From Brevibacterium atlanticum (GTDB taxonomy: Bacteria; Actinomycetota; Actinomycetes; Actinomycetales; Brevibacteriaceae): a stretch of 64,000 bases of DNA. The DNA lies in contig NZ_CP050152.1 in assembly GCF_011617245.1 (NCBI RefSeq), positions 248,001 through 312,000 on the forward strand. Direction: 5' to 3'. Shown piece after piece: positions 32,909 to 41,478 of this stretch. The notes under the pieces are model-generated. The model saw only the letters and a program-made list of their open reading frames with translations, had not been told where the DNA came from and made no database searches. Positions within the stretch are counted from its first letter, which is position 1; each line of letters begins with the position of its first letter. The translations under genes were made by a program, and so were the position numbers.

Positions 32909-34189
32909 TCACCAGCGAGGTGCCACGGCCTGGTAGTCGGGGTCGAATTTCTGCATGTACCCGGTGTCATCGCGGTTTCGGATTCCGCAGTCGAGGTAGC
33001 GCTGGTGCAGGGTCGCGAGACGTTCGCGATCCAGCTCGACTCCGAGTCCTGGGCGAATGGGCACCTTGAGGCTGCCGCCTTCGAAGTGGAACGGGTCGCC
33101 GACGATGACATCGTCTTCGGGGTTCTTCCACGGCCAGTGCGTATCGCACGCGTAATCGATGTTCTTCGTCGCCCCTGCCAGATGGAGCATCGCTGCGAGA
33201 CTGATTCCCAGGTGGGAGTTCGAGTGCATGGACAGTGACATTCCGAAAGTCTCGGCGACGCCCGCCAACATAGTGGACCGGCGCAGTCCGCCCCAGAAAT
33301 GGTGGTCAGAGAGGATGACGTCGATGCTGCCCGCAGCCACCGCCTCGGGCAGCTGTGCGAACGCGACGACGCACATGTTCGTCGCCAGCGGCATGTTGGC
33401 CGCCGCGCGGACCTTTGCCATACCGACGATCCCCGGGGTCGGGTCTTCGAGGTACTCAAGCGTGGAATCCAGGCGTTCCGCGATCCGGATCGACGTGTCG
33501 ACGGTCCATGCGGCGTTCGGGTCGATGCGCAGAGGGACATCGGGGAATCGCGCGGCCAGGGCCTCAATGGCGGCGGCCTCGTCGTCGGGAGGGAAGACGC
33601 CGCCTTTGAGCTTGAGAGCTGAGAAGCCGTATTCGTCGACCATCTTCTCGGCTTGTCTGACGATGCCGTCGGGCGTCAGTGCCTCACCCCACCTGTCATC
33701 GGGCGAACCGGGGTGCCCTGCCCACTTATAGAAGAGATAGCCGCTGAAGTCGACACGGTCACGGACGCGACCGCCGAGGAGGTCCGAGACTGGGAGCCCG
33801 AGAATCTTCCCCTGCACGTCGAGCATCGCGACCTCAAACGGGGAGAACACCCGGTCGAGTGTCGACGAGTCGGTGATCATCCCACTCATCCCGTGTCCGC
33901 CGGCGGTGGTGTCGGCCGCTAACTCGGCATCGACTGCTTCGCGTGCATGGTTGATGTCGAAGATATCGGTGCCGATGAGCGCATCTGCGGCAAGCTGAAG
34001 GCGCTTCTGATGCGCCTCATCGCCGTAGGTTTCGCCCAGTCCGTAGAGTCCCGAGTCGGTGACGATCTCGATGATCGTGCGGATGGCGAAAGGCTCGTGC
34101 ACTCCCACGGCGTTGAGCAGCGGTGGATCGGCAAAGGCGACCGGCGTGAGAGAGATGTCGACGATGCGGGTGCTGTTCTGGGCAGTCAT
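32909..34189 (-). CDS. Glucarate dehydratase-like enolase superfamily enzyme (paralogue)
   Basis: 426-aa enolase-superfamily acid-sugar dehydratase. N-terminal capping domain (TPVAFADPPLLNAVGVHEPFAIRTIIEI), then the barrel with K-x-K as ALKLKGG, a metal ligand in RIDPNAAW, the second in EDPTPG, and a His dyad region HSNSHLGISLAAMLHL. This matches the glucarate dehydratase group (GudD/GudX). It is the second such enzyme in the island (the other at 38138); one may act on D-glucarate and the other on L-idarate or be a specialised paralogue. It follows the galactarate/talarate-type gene by 12 bp on the same strand. Confidence 0.87.
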   Translation of the reverse strand: MTAQNSTRIVDISLTPVAFADPPLLNAVGVHEPFAIRTIIEIVTDSGLYGLGETYGDEAHQKRLQLAADALIGTDIFDINHAREAVDAELAADTTAGGHGMSGMITDSSTLDRVFSPFEVAMLDVQGKILGLPVSDLLGGRVRDRVDFSGYLFYKWAGHPGSPDDRWGEALTPDGIVRQAEKMVDEYGFSALKLKGGVFPPDDEAAAIEALAARFPDVPLRIDPNAAWTVDTSIRIAERLDSTLEYLEDPTPGIVGMAKVRAAANMPLATNMCVVAFAQLPEAVAAGSIDVILSDHHFWGGLRRSTMLAGVAETFGMSLSMHSNSHLGISLAAMLHLAGATKNIDYACDTHWPWKNPEDDVIVGDPFHFEGGSLKVPIRPGLGVELDRERLATLHQRYLDCGIRNRDDTGYMQKFDPDYQAVAPRW

Positions 34190-34201
34190 CTACGGATCCC
34201 C

Positions 34202-35326
34202 TCACCCGAATGTCACGGTGTCGGTGGTCCAGGCGCGTGCCTGGTCGCTGAGCGTGATGCCCAGGCCGGGACGGTCGGGAACGATCATGCGTCCGTTCTT
34301 CGTCTCGAGGCGTTCGTTGAACAGCGGATCGAGCCAGTCGAAGTGCTCGACCCACGTCTCCCGCGGGTAGCAGGCGGCCAAGTGCAGGTGGATCTCCATG
34401 GCGAAGTGAGGAGCGATGTCGAGGGCGGCCTCATCGGCAAGGGTGAGCAGCCGCATGAACTGGGTGATGCCGCCGACTCGGGGAGCGTCGGGCTGGACGA
34501 TGTCGCAGGCGCGGGCGTCGATGAGATCCTTGTGCTCCGCGACCGAACTGAGCATCTCGCCGGTGGCGATCGGAGTGTCGAGGGTCCGTGTCAGACGGGC
34601 ATGGCCCTCGACGTCGTAAGCGTCGAGGGGCTCTTCGATCCAGACCAGGTTGAGCTCGTCGAGGATGCGCCCCATTCGCAGGGCGGTCGCCCGGTCCCAC
34701 TGCTGGTTCGCATCGACCATCAGCGGTGCATCGCCGATGTGGTCACGGACAGCAGAGACCCGGCGAAGATCCTCGGCGCTGTCGGGCAGGCCGACCTTGA
34801 TCTTGATACCGCCGATGCCGTCCTCCAGAGACTTCGACGCGCGGTCCTTGACTTCCTCGATCGAAGCGTTGAGGAAGCCGCCGGAGGTGTTGTACGTGCG
34901 CACCGAATCACGGTGGCTGCCGAGGAACTTTGCCAAAGGCAGGTCTGCTCGCTTCGCTTTGAGGTCGTAGAGTGCGATGTCGATGGCGGCCAGCGCCTGA
35001 GTGGCCAGACCGGACCGTCCGACTGAAGCGCCCGCCCACAGCAGTTTGGTGTAGAGTTTCGCGATGTCATTGGGATCCTCGCCGACGGCCGCCTCGGCGA
35101 TCTCCTTCGCATGTGCGTACTGAGCAGGACCTCCGCCGCGCTTCGAGTAGCTGAACCCGACCCCCGCGTGACCTTCGGTCGTGGTGATCTCGGCGAAGAG
35201 CATTGCCACCTCGGTCATCGGCTTCTGTCGGCCCGTGAAGACCTTCGCATCAGAGATCGGCACCTCCAACGGCAATCGAATCGATGACAGTGTGATGGTC
35301 TTGATCGCGTCGGGGGTGTACGCCAT
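34202..35326 (-). CDS. Galactarate/L-talarate-type dehydratase (mandelate racemase subgroup)
   Basis: 374-aa enolase-superfamily enzyme. Segments closely resemble the Salmonella L-talarate/galactarate dehydratase: RTYNTSGGFL, GGIKIKVGLP (K-x-K), MVDANQQWDRATALRMGR, WIEEPLDAYDVEGHARL, PIATGEMLSS, QPDAPRVGGI, and APHFAMEIHLHLAACYP (catalytic His). It dehydrates m-galactarate or L-talarate to 5-keto-4-deoxyglucarate, the same product as glucarate dehydratase. AAGGAG precedes the start. First gene of the minus-strand operon; the 217-bp gap to kdgD is a divergent promoter region. Confidence 0.9.
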   Translation of the reverse strand: MAYTPDAIKTITLSSIRLPLEVPISDAKVFTGRQKPMTEVAMLFAEITTTEGHAGVGFSYSKRGGGPAQYAHAKEIAEAAVGEDPNDIAKLYTKLLWAGASVGRSGLATQALAAIDIALYDLKAKRADLPLAKFLGSHRDSVRTYNTSGGFLNASIEEVKDRASKSLEDGIGGIKIKVGLPDSAEDLRRVSAVRDHIGDAPLMVDANQQWDRATALRMGRILDELNLVWIEEPLDAYDVEGHARLTRTLDTPIATGEMLSSVAEHKDLIDARACDIVQPDAPRVGGITQFMRLLTLADEAALDIAPHFAMEIHLHLAACYPRETWVEHFDWLDPLFNERLETKNGRMIVPDRPGLGITLSDQARAWTTDTVTFG

Positions 35327-35403
35327 TGATACTCCTTGATCGTGCCGATTCGGTTGTGTCTCACCTGCTCATCGGCTGGGTTCAGGCGAGGTGAGTGTCG
35401 AGT

Positions 35404-35449
35404 CAATACCATCGGTGATCGCGCTTGGTGGCCAATACCTTTAGTGCAT
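35404..35449. promoter_or_regulatory. CAATACC repeats in divergent dehydratase/kdgD promoter
   Basis: CAATACC occurs at 35404-35410 and 35433-35439; the second continues as CAATACCTTTAGTGCAT (35433-35449), nearly identical to 27472-27488 at the LysR start. A GATATC follows at 35455. Possible LysR-type activator site for the kdgD operon and the divergent dehydratases. Confidence 0.4.
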
Positions 35450-35543
35450 GAGTCGATATCGTATGTGCCTTAGACAGGCATCATTGGGCGGCCTAGAGTC
35501 GCTTTCGAATCACTCCATCAAAGCAGTCAGCAAAGGAACCACA

Positions 35544-36491
35544 ATGGCCCATTTCTCTCCTCAGGACCTGGCAGATCATCTGAAGAACGGATTGCTCTCG
35601 TTCCCCGCGACAGCTTTCAACGCCGACCTCAGCGTCAATGAAGGAGGCTACCGGCGTCACATCGAATGGCAGTCCAGTTATGACGTCGCAGGACTCTTCG
35701 CCGCCGGCGGAACCGGTGAAGGCTTCAGCCTCAGCCCCGACGAAGCTGCCCGCGTCGTCGAACTCGCCGTCGCCTCGTCTCGTCCCGAGGTACCGGTCCT
35801 CGCGTCGGCGAGCGGCCCGACAGTCCAGGCCGTACGCAATGTCCGCGATGCCGAAGCCGCCGGTGCCGAGGGTGTCCTCGTTCTCCCTCCTTACCTCACT
35901 GAATGCGATCAGGACGGCCTCTACCGGCACGTCTCCGCCATCTGCGAGGCCACGAGCATCGGCGTCATCGTCTACAACCGGGCCAACGCCATCTACTCGG
36001 CCGAGACCGTGGCGCGCCTGGCCGACAACCACTCGAACTTCATCGGCTTCAAGGACGCTATCGGTGACATCGAGCACCTGACGAAGGTGTACGCGAAGAA
36101 CGGCGACCGCCTCTTCTACCTCGGCGGACTGCCCACAGCGGAGACGTTCGCTCTGCCGCTGCTGCAGCTGGGCATGAGCACATACTCCTCAGCGATGTTC
36201 AACTTCGTGCCTGAGTTCGCGCTCGACTTCTACGCCGACGTCCGCGCCCAGAACCGCGAGGCCGTGACTGAGCGACTCAATCGCTTCGTCCTGCCCTACC
36301 TCGACATCCGCGACCGCGGAAAGGGCTACGGCGTCTCCATCGTCAAAGGCGGACTCAAGGCCATCGGCCGCGACGCAGGCCCCGTGCGCCCGCCGCTGCA
36401 CGACCTCAGCGAGAAAGATGTCGCCGACCTCGCCGACCTCATCTCGACCGCGAACATCCAGCCCCAGACCGACGTGAAGATCGGAGCCTGA
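35544..36491 (+). CDS. kdgD: 5-dehydro-4-deoxyglucarate dehydratase
   Basis: 315-aa DapA-superfamily (class I aldolase-like) enzyme that dehydrates and decarboxylates 5-keto-4-deoxyglucarate to 2,5-dioxovalerate (2-oxoglutarate semialdehyde). Landmarks: FAAGGTGEGFSLSPDEAARVVELAV, Tyr144 in VIVYNRAN, and Schiff-base Lys170 in FIGFKDAIGDIEH. The terminal stretch RGKGYGVSIVKGGLKAIGRDAGPVRPPL is typical of KdgD. The start at 35544 has AAAGGA upstream; an in-frame extension to 35448 covers the promoter elements. First gene of kdgD-dioxovalerate dehydrogenase-gudD. Confidence 0.93.
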   Translation: MAHFSPQDLADHLKNGLLSFPATAFNADLSVNEGGYRRHIEWQSSYDVAGLFAAGGTGEGFSLSPDEAARVVELAVASSRPEVPVLASASGPTVQAVRNVRDAEAAGAEGVLVLPPYLTECDQDGLYRHVSAICEATSIGVIVYNRANAIYSAETVARLADNHSNFIGFKDAIGDIEHLTKVYAKNGDRLFYLGGLPTAETFALPLLQLGMSTYSSAMFNFVPEFALDFYADVRAQNREAVTERLNRFVLPYLDIRDRGKGYGVSIVKGGLKAIGRDAGPVRPPLHDLSEKDVADLADLISTANIQPQTDVKIGA

Positions 36492-36497
36492 CCACCC

Positions 36498-38126
36498 ATG
36501 ACCGCACTCACTGGACTCTCGCTCATCGCCGGAAACCCGGTCACCGGCAATGGTGCCACGACGAACGCCATCGATCCGAGCACCGGGGAGACTCTGACAC
36601 CGGACTACACTTTCCTCGACGAGACTCAGGTCGAGCAGGCCGTGGATGCCGCGAAGCGGGCCTTCGCCACCTACCGCGCGACCACCCCGGAAGAGCGCGC
36701 TGCCTTCCTCGAGACGATCGCCGCGAACATCGAGGCCGTTCGTGAACCGCTCGTCGAGCGCGCCATGGCTGAGACCGGGTTGCCCTCGGCTCGCCTCAAC
36801 GGAGAAGTCGGTCGCACCGTCGGGCAGCTGCGACTGTTCGCCGAGGTGGTCCGGACCGGGAACTTCCACGGTTCCAGCATCGACCCGGCTCAACCCGACC
36901 GCACCCCGCTGCCGCGTCTCGACATCCGACAGCGCCGCGTCCCTGTCGGGCCGGTTGTCGTCTTCGGTGCCAGCAACTTCCCCCTAGCGTTCTCCGTGGC
37001 CGGTGGCGACACCGCCTCGGCGCTCGCAGCGGGCTGTCCCGTCATCGTCAAGGCCCACAACGCCCACCCCGGAACCGGGGAGATCGTCGGGCAAGCCATC
37101 ACCGACGCGGTCGCCTCCAACGGACTCAACCCAGGAGTGTTCTCCCTCGTCTTCGGCTCCGGTGCCTCCGTCGGACAGCAGCTCGTCGCAGACTCGCGGA
37201 TCGCTGCGGTCGGGTTCACCGGTTCCCGTTCCGGAGGCCTGGCCCTGCAGGCCACCGCCCAAGCCCGGAAGGTGCCCGCCCCCGTCTACGCCGAGATGAG
37301 CTCGATCAACCCGGTGATTCTCCTCGACGGTGCCCTGGGCGGAGACGGCGCACGTGGTCTCGCCGAGCAGTTCATCACCTCTCTGACCGGCTCGAGCGGT
37401 CAGCTGTGCACCGCTCCCGGCCTGGTCTTGGTGCCGAACGGCAGCGCCGGTGACGCCTTCGCCGAGGCGGTTGGCGAGCTCATCAGCCAGCAGACCGGGC
37501 AGACCATGCTCACCCCTTCCATCGCCGAGGCGTTCGACCGTGGCGTGGCCGAGCTCGCCGCGCAGGATGACGTATCGACCTTGGGGACAGGGACGGCCGG
37601 CGCGGGAGCCAATGCCCCGGCCCCGGTCGTCTTCACTGCATCGTCCGCATCTCTGCGGGAGAACGACGCACTGAGCGAGGAGATCTTCGGAGCCGCCTCG
37701 TTGATCGTCCGCTATACCGATGCCGACGATCTCATTGCCACCCTCGCCGGGATCGAAGGACAGCTCACGTCGACGATCCATGCCACCGAGGCCGACATCG
37801 CGGTGGCGGGACAGCTGTTGCCCGTCCTCGAAGATCTGTGCGGTCGGATCCTTTTCAACGGCTGGCCCACCGGGGTCGAGGTCGGACATGCCATGGTCCA
37901 TGGCGGACCGTTCCCGGCAACCTCGGCGCCGGCGACCACATCGGTGGGGACCCTCGCCATCGACCGCTTCCTCCGTCCGGTCAGCTACCAGGCGGTGCCT
38001 GCTGCGCTGCTGCCGGAACCCATCGCTGATGACAATCCCTGGTCGGTCGTGCAGACGATCGACGGTGTGGTGACGACTCCGGCGGAGGCCTCGACTCTCA
38101 GCGGAGCAGGCGCCAGCGCATCATGA
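36498..38126 (+). CDS. 2,5-dioxovalerate (2-oxoglutarate semialdehyde) dehydrogenase
   Basis: 542-aa aldehyde dehydrogenase, longer than ordinary ALDHs as is usual for the alpha-ketoglutaric semialdehyde group. Catalytic Cys304 in [15 protein letters not shown], general base Glu266 in [13 protein letters not shown], cofactor segment [19 protein letters not shown]. Oxidises 2-oxoglutarate semialdehyde to 2-oxoglutarate with NAD(P)+, delivering the carbon of hexarates to the TCA cycle. 6 bp after kdgD. The C-terminal tail includes a short Ala/Ser-rich stretch. Confidence 0.92.
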   Translation: MTALTGLSLIAGNPVTGNGATTNAIDPSTGETLTPDYTFLDETQVEQAVDAAKRAFATYRATTPEERAAFLETIAANIEAVREPLVERAMAETGLPSARLNGEVGRTVGQLRLFAEVVRTGNFHGSSIDPAQPDRTPLPRLDIRQRRVPVGPVVVFGASNFPLAFSVAGGDTASALAAGCPVIVKAHNAHPGTGEIVGQAITDAVASNGLNPGVFSLVFGSGASVGQQLVADSRIAAVGFTGSRSGGLALQATAQARKVPAPVYAEMSSINPVILLDGALGGDGARGLAEQFITSLTGSSGQLCTAPGLVLVPNGSAGDAFAEAVGELISQQTGQTMLTPSIAEAFDRGVAELAAQDDVSTLGTGTAGAGANAPAPVVFTASSASLRENDALSEEIFGAASLIVRYTDADDLIATLAGIEGQLTSTIHATEADIAVAGQLLPVLEDLCGRILFNGWPTGVEVGHAMVHGGPFPATSAPATTSVGTLAIDRFLRPVSYQAVPAALLPEPIADDNPWSVVQTIDGVVTTPAEASTLSGAGASAS

Positions 38127-38137
38127 AGGGAACGGCG

Positions 38138-39475
38138 ATGACCCATACAGCGGTGACCACGCCGACGATCGAATCCGTGCGCGTCGTACCCGTGGCCGGT
38201 CGCGATTCGATGCTGCTCAATCTGTCGGGCGCTCACGGCCCGTACTTCACTCGCAACATCGTCCTCATCACCGACAGTGCCGGCCGGACCGGCCTCGGTG
38301 AAGTGCCCGGCGGTGAGAACATCAAGGCGGCCATCGAAGACGTCGGGCGGGATATCACCGGTCGTCGCGTCGCCCAGGTCAATCGCATCGTGTCCGAACT
38401 GCACCAGCGGTTCGCGGCCGTCGATGCCGGTGGGCGGGGCAACCAGACCTTCGACCTGCGCGTCGGTGTCCATGCGACTGCCGCGATCGAGTCGGGTCTG
38501 CTCGACCTGCACGGTCAGTTCCTCGGGCTGCCCGTCGCCGATCTGCTTGCGGCTGGTCAGCAGCGCGACTCTGTGCCGATGCTCGGGTACCTCTTCTATG
38601 TCGGCGATCCCGATGCCACGGATCTTGACTACCTGCGGGAACCGGAAGCCTCCGGGTGGGACCGGCTGCGTCGGGAGGAGGCGTTGACTCCGGAGGCGAT
38701 CGTCGCTCTCGCCGAGGCTGCGTCGGCCAAATACGGGTTCAAGGACTTCAAGCTCAAGGGCGGCGTGCTCGCCGGGGACCGAGAAGTCGAAACCGTCACG
38801 GCGCTCGCCGAGGCGTTCCCGGACGCGAGGATCACGCTCGACCCGAATGGCGGATGGCTGCTCGAGGAGGCGATCGAATATGGCAAGGCGATGAACGGAG
38901 TCGTCGCCTATGCCGAGGATCCCGTCGGTGCCGAAGGCAGATTCTCCGGTCGCGAGACGATGGCCGAATTCCGTCGGGCGACGGGTTTGCGGACAGCGAC
39001 GAACATGATCGCCACGGACTGGCGAGAGATGGCGCATGCCATCCGGATGAACGCCGTCGACATTCCGCTGGCCGACCCGCATTTCTGGACGATGTCCGGT
39101 TCGCATCGCGTCTCGCAGATGTGTCACGACTTCGGCCTGACCTGGGGTTCGCACTCGAACAACCACTTCGACATCTCCCTGGCGATGTTCACCCACGTCG
39201 GAGCCGCAGCCCCCGGTGAGATCACCGCGCTCGACACCCACTGGATCTGGCAGGACGGACAGGAGCTGACGACCGATCCGCTGAAGATCGTCGGCGGTGA
39301 GATCGCCGTGCCGCAGGCCCCGGGTCTCGGCGTGACGATCGATGAGGACAAGCTGGCAGCAGCGCACGAACTCTACGTCGAGCACGGCCTGGGTTCGCGC
39401 GATGACGCGGTGGCCATGCAGTACCTGGTCCCGGGCTGGTCCTTCGACGCGAAGAAACCCTGCCTCCTCCGCTGA
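38138..39475 (+). CDS. gudD: Glucarate dehydratase
   Basis: 445-aa enolase-superfamily dehydratase, the length of E. coli GudD. Diagnostic stretches: [67 protein letters not shown] (catalytic Lys), TLDPNGGW (metal Asp), [54 protein letters not shown] (catalytic His). Converts D-glucarate to 5-keto-4-deoxyglucarate. The ATG at 38138 follows AAGGGA; an upstream ATG at 38123 overlaps the dehydrogenase by 4 bp. The gene ends just before a family 1 palindrome. Confidence 0.95.
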   Translation: MTHTAVTTPTIESVRVVPVAGRDSMLLNLSGAHGPYFTRNIVLITDSAGRTGLGEVPGGENIKAAIEDVGRDITGRRVAQVNRIVSELHQRFAAVDAGGRGNQTFDLRVGVHATAAIESGLLDLHGQFLGLPVADLLAAGQQRDSVPMLGYLFYVGDPDATDLDYLREPEASGWDRLRREEALTPEAIVALAEAASAKYGFKDFKLKGGVLAGDREVETVTALAEAFPDARITLDPNGGWLLEEAIEYGKAMNGVVAYAEDPVGAEGRFSGRETMAEFRRATGLRTATNMIATDWREMAHAIRMNAVDIPLADPHFWTMSGSHRVSQMCHDFGLTWGSHSNNHFDISLAMFTHVGAAAPGEITALDTHWIWQDGQELTTDPLKIVGGEIAVPQAPGLGVTIDEDKLAAAHELYVEHGLGSRDDAVAMQYLVPGWSFDAKKPCLLR

Positions 39476-39486
39476 CCCCTCCCAAC

Positions 39487-39546
39487 TGCTACCCGACGGC
39501 GGCCCAGCAACCTCGCGCGAGGTTGCTGGGCCGCCGTCAGGTAGTA
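39487..39546. repeat. Long palindrome, family 1 copy 3
   Basis: 60-bp inverted repeat between the convergent gudD and phosphonate-operon genes. Core GACGGCGGCCCAGCAACC identical to copies 1 and 2; the outer ends TGCTACC/GGTAGTA pair with one mismatch. Confidence 0.88.
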
Positions 39547-39547
39547 A

Positions 39548-40603
39548 CTAAGGGGTGATGGTGACTACTGTGCGCAGGCCCTCGCTCGGGTCGGCGAATT
39601 CGTCCGGCAGGTCGGCCAGTGGGATCGGTCCCGCGAGAATGTCCTCCCACGGCAGCCCGGTCCCATCGGCGGCGAGGTAGTCCACGGCCTCGGCCAGGTG
39701 GTGCGGTTCGAAGTTGTGCACGCCGGTGATCGTCCGCCACCCGCGCACGATCTGCTCGGGATCGATCGCGACCTCCGGACCCGGGGTCACACTGCCCGCG
39801 AGCACCGTCGTTCCCCCGATGCCCACGGCATCCAGGCACGCCCGCACCCCCGACTCGGCGCCGGAGAGTTCGAGTGCGACATCGATCTCGCTCACCTGCT
39901 CTCCCGGCTCGATCGTCGCTGCACCCGCCCGCTCGGCCAGGCGGCGACGGTCAGGATGCGGGTCGGCCGCGACCACCTCGGCGGCTCCGCGTGAAAGCGC
40001 GGCCCCCACTGCGGCGAGTCCGAGCATCCCGATCCCGTTGACGAAGACCCTGCGTCCACGCAGGTCACCGGCGGCTTCACACATCGCCATGACCGTGGCC
40101 ACCGCGCATCCGGCAGTCGCTGCCACACCGTCGGGCAGGGTATCGGGCACGGGCACGATCGCGACGCCGGCGGGCAGGTGGATGTGACTGGCATACGTGC
40201 CCGACAGCGGCCACCCGGACTCGACCGCCTCGTGGCCGACCTTGCGCACCGAGGTGCATTTCGCGCTCAGTCCCCGTCGGCAGCTCCGGCAGTCCCCACA
40301 CACCGAGGTGACCGAGAAGACCACACGCGTGCCCACGGGAACATCCCCGCGGGTCTCCTCAACGATGCCGACGCCCTCGTGTCCGAGCACCGAGGGGCAC
40401 GCCCCCGGGCGCCGCCCGCTGACCGTGTGCCGATCCGAACCGCACACCGTCGCGGCGGTGAGCCGGATGAGGCTCTCCCCGGGGCCCAGCGTCGGTGGTG
40501 CGAACTCGCGGACTTCGAAGTCCGAGCCGCCGGTCCACACCTGCGCCTGGGGCCGCCGGTCGTTTCCGTCCGGGGAGGCGGCTGCAGGATCGGGTGACGT
40601 CAT
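39548..40603 (-). CDS. Zinc-dependent alcohol dehydrogenase, phosphonate-associated type
   Basis: 351-aa medium-chain dehydrogenase. Catalytic zinc ligands in AATVCGSDRHTVSG and LGHEGVGIVEE; structural zinc site CGDCRSCRRGLSAKC; nucleotide-binding region GRRVFVNGIGMLGLAAVGAAL. The position at the end of a phosphonate uptake/catabolism operon matches the proposed HpnZ group (TIGR03366, phosphonate catabolism-associated alcohol dehydrogenase). It may oxidise or reduce a hydroxy- or aldehyde-phosphonate intermediate or acetaldehyde from phosphonoacetaldehyde cleavage. Start at 40603; a long upstream Arg/Gly-rich frame is an artefact. Confidence 0.88.
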   Translation of the reverse strand: MTSPDPAAASPDGNDRRPQAQVWTGGSDFEVREFAPPTLGPGESLIRLTAATVCGSDRHTVSGRRPGACPSVLGHEGVGIVEETRGDVPVGTRVVFSVTSVCGDCRSCRRGLSAKCTSVRKVGHEAVESGWPLSGTYASHIHLPAGVAIVPVPDTLPDGVAATAGCAVATVMAMCEAAGDLRGRRVFVNGIGMLGLAAVGAALSRGAAEVVAADPHPDRRRLAERAGAATIEPGEQVSEIDVALELSGAESGVRACLDAVGIGGTTVLAGSVTPGPEVAIDPEQIVRGWRTITGVHNFEPHHLAEAVDYLAADGTGLPWEDILAGPIPLADLPDEFADPSEGLRTVVTITP

Positions 40604-40614
40604 GATCGTCCCGC

Positions 40615-41307
40615 TCACCTCGCGGCCACCGCGGAGTCGCGGTCGGCGAGGACGGCCGGCAGGTCCGCCACGGAGTCGAGGACGAGGTGTGCGCCCTCGG
40701 CGGCGAAGTCCTCCCGGCTGAGGTGCCCGGTGAGGACGCCGACGGCCGTGACCTCGGCGTTGAGTGCCGATTCCACATCCGCCGAGGTGTCTCCGACGCT
40801 GACGACCTCCGCGCGGTCGGTGACCCCGAGGGCTTCCATCACCGCGTTGATGAGGTCCGGTGCCGGGCGCCCGGCGGGCACTTCGTCCCCGGTGACCGAG
40901 ACGTCGAATGTCTCCCCCTGGACCCATCCCATGGTGGTGAAGATGAGGTCGGCGATCTCACGGGAGAACCCCGTGGTCAGACCCACCTTGATCCCGCCTG
41001 CGCGCAGTGTCGCCAGGGCCTCTTCGATGCCGGGCAGCGGGCGCGGCGGATTCTGCGTGTAGGTCTCGCGGAGTTCTGCGCGGAACCACTGCCAGGCGCG
41101 TTCGTGGACCTCCTCGGTGACCTCGATCCCGCCGAGGCGGAGCAGATTCTCGATCGCCCAGTGCTTCTCCGTGCCCATCCATTTCTGGAAGACCTCATCG
41201 GAGTAGTCAGCGCCTTCCCGCTCGGTGGCCTCGCGCAGCACGCGGTAGACCTCGTCACGTTCGTCGATGGTGGTTCCGGCCATGTCGAAGACGGCGAGTT
41301 CGGTCAT
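40615..41307 (-). CDS. Phosphonatase-like HAD hydrolase
   Basis: 230-aa haloacid dehalogenase superfamily protein of the PhnX-like (TIGR03351) group. Motif I is FDMAGTTIDE, the phosphonatase-type DxAGTT rather than the phosphatase DxDGT; motif II GLTTGFSRE, motif III region PAGRPAPDLI (the Lys of motif III is replaced by Arg), motif IV VVSVGDTSADVESAL. True phosphonatases use a Lys in the cap for a Schiff base with phosphonoacetaldehyde, which I cannot confirm. The start follows GGAG. Likely cleaves a phosphonate-derived aldehyde to Pi. Confidence 0.87.
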   Translation of the reverse strand: MTELAVFDMAGTTIDERDEVYRVLREATEREGADYSDEVFQKWMGTEKHWAIENLLRLGGIEVTEEVHERAWQWFRAELRETYTQNPPRPLPGIEEALATLRAGGIKVGLTTGFSREIADLIFTTMGWVQGETFDVSVTGDEVPAGRPAPDLINAVMEALGVTDRAEVVSVGDTSADVESALNAEVTAVGVLTGHLSREDFAAEGAHLVLDSVADLPAVLADRDSAVAAR

Positions 41308-41478
41308 GGTGATTCTCCTTCTCCTGCGGTGGTCCCCGCCTGAGCGGGGGATGGCGTAGTGCCGCCCGGATGACGGGCGCTCAGTCCCGCCCGGACAATG
41401 AGCCCAGGCGTCGGGCGTGGTGCCCGCCCGCGGAAGTCATGCGAGCGGACGAGTTCGATGGATGTGTTCTCTTCCTGG

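Noticed and set aside
31558-33567. 669-aa frame apparently fusing Nramp to an upstream segment
   Set aside because: The upstream part is an out-of-frame reading of the dehydratase; a normal Nramp start lies at 32877.
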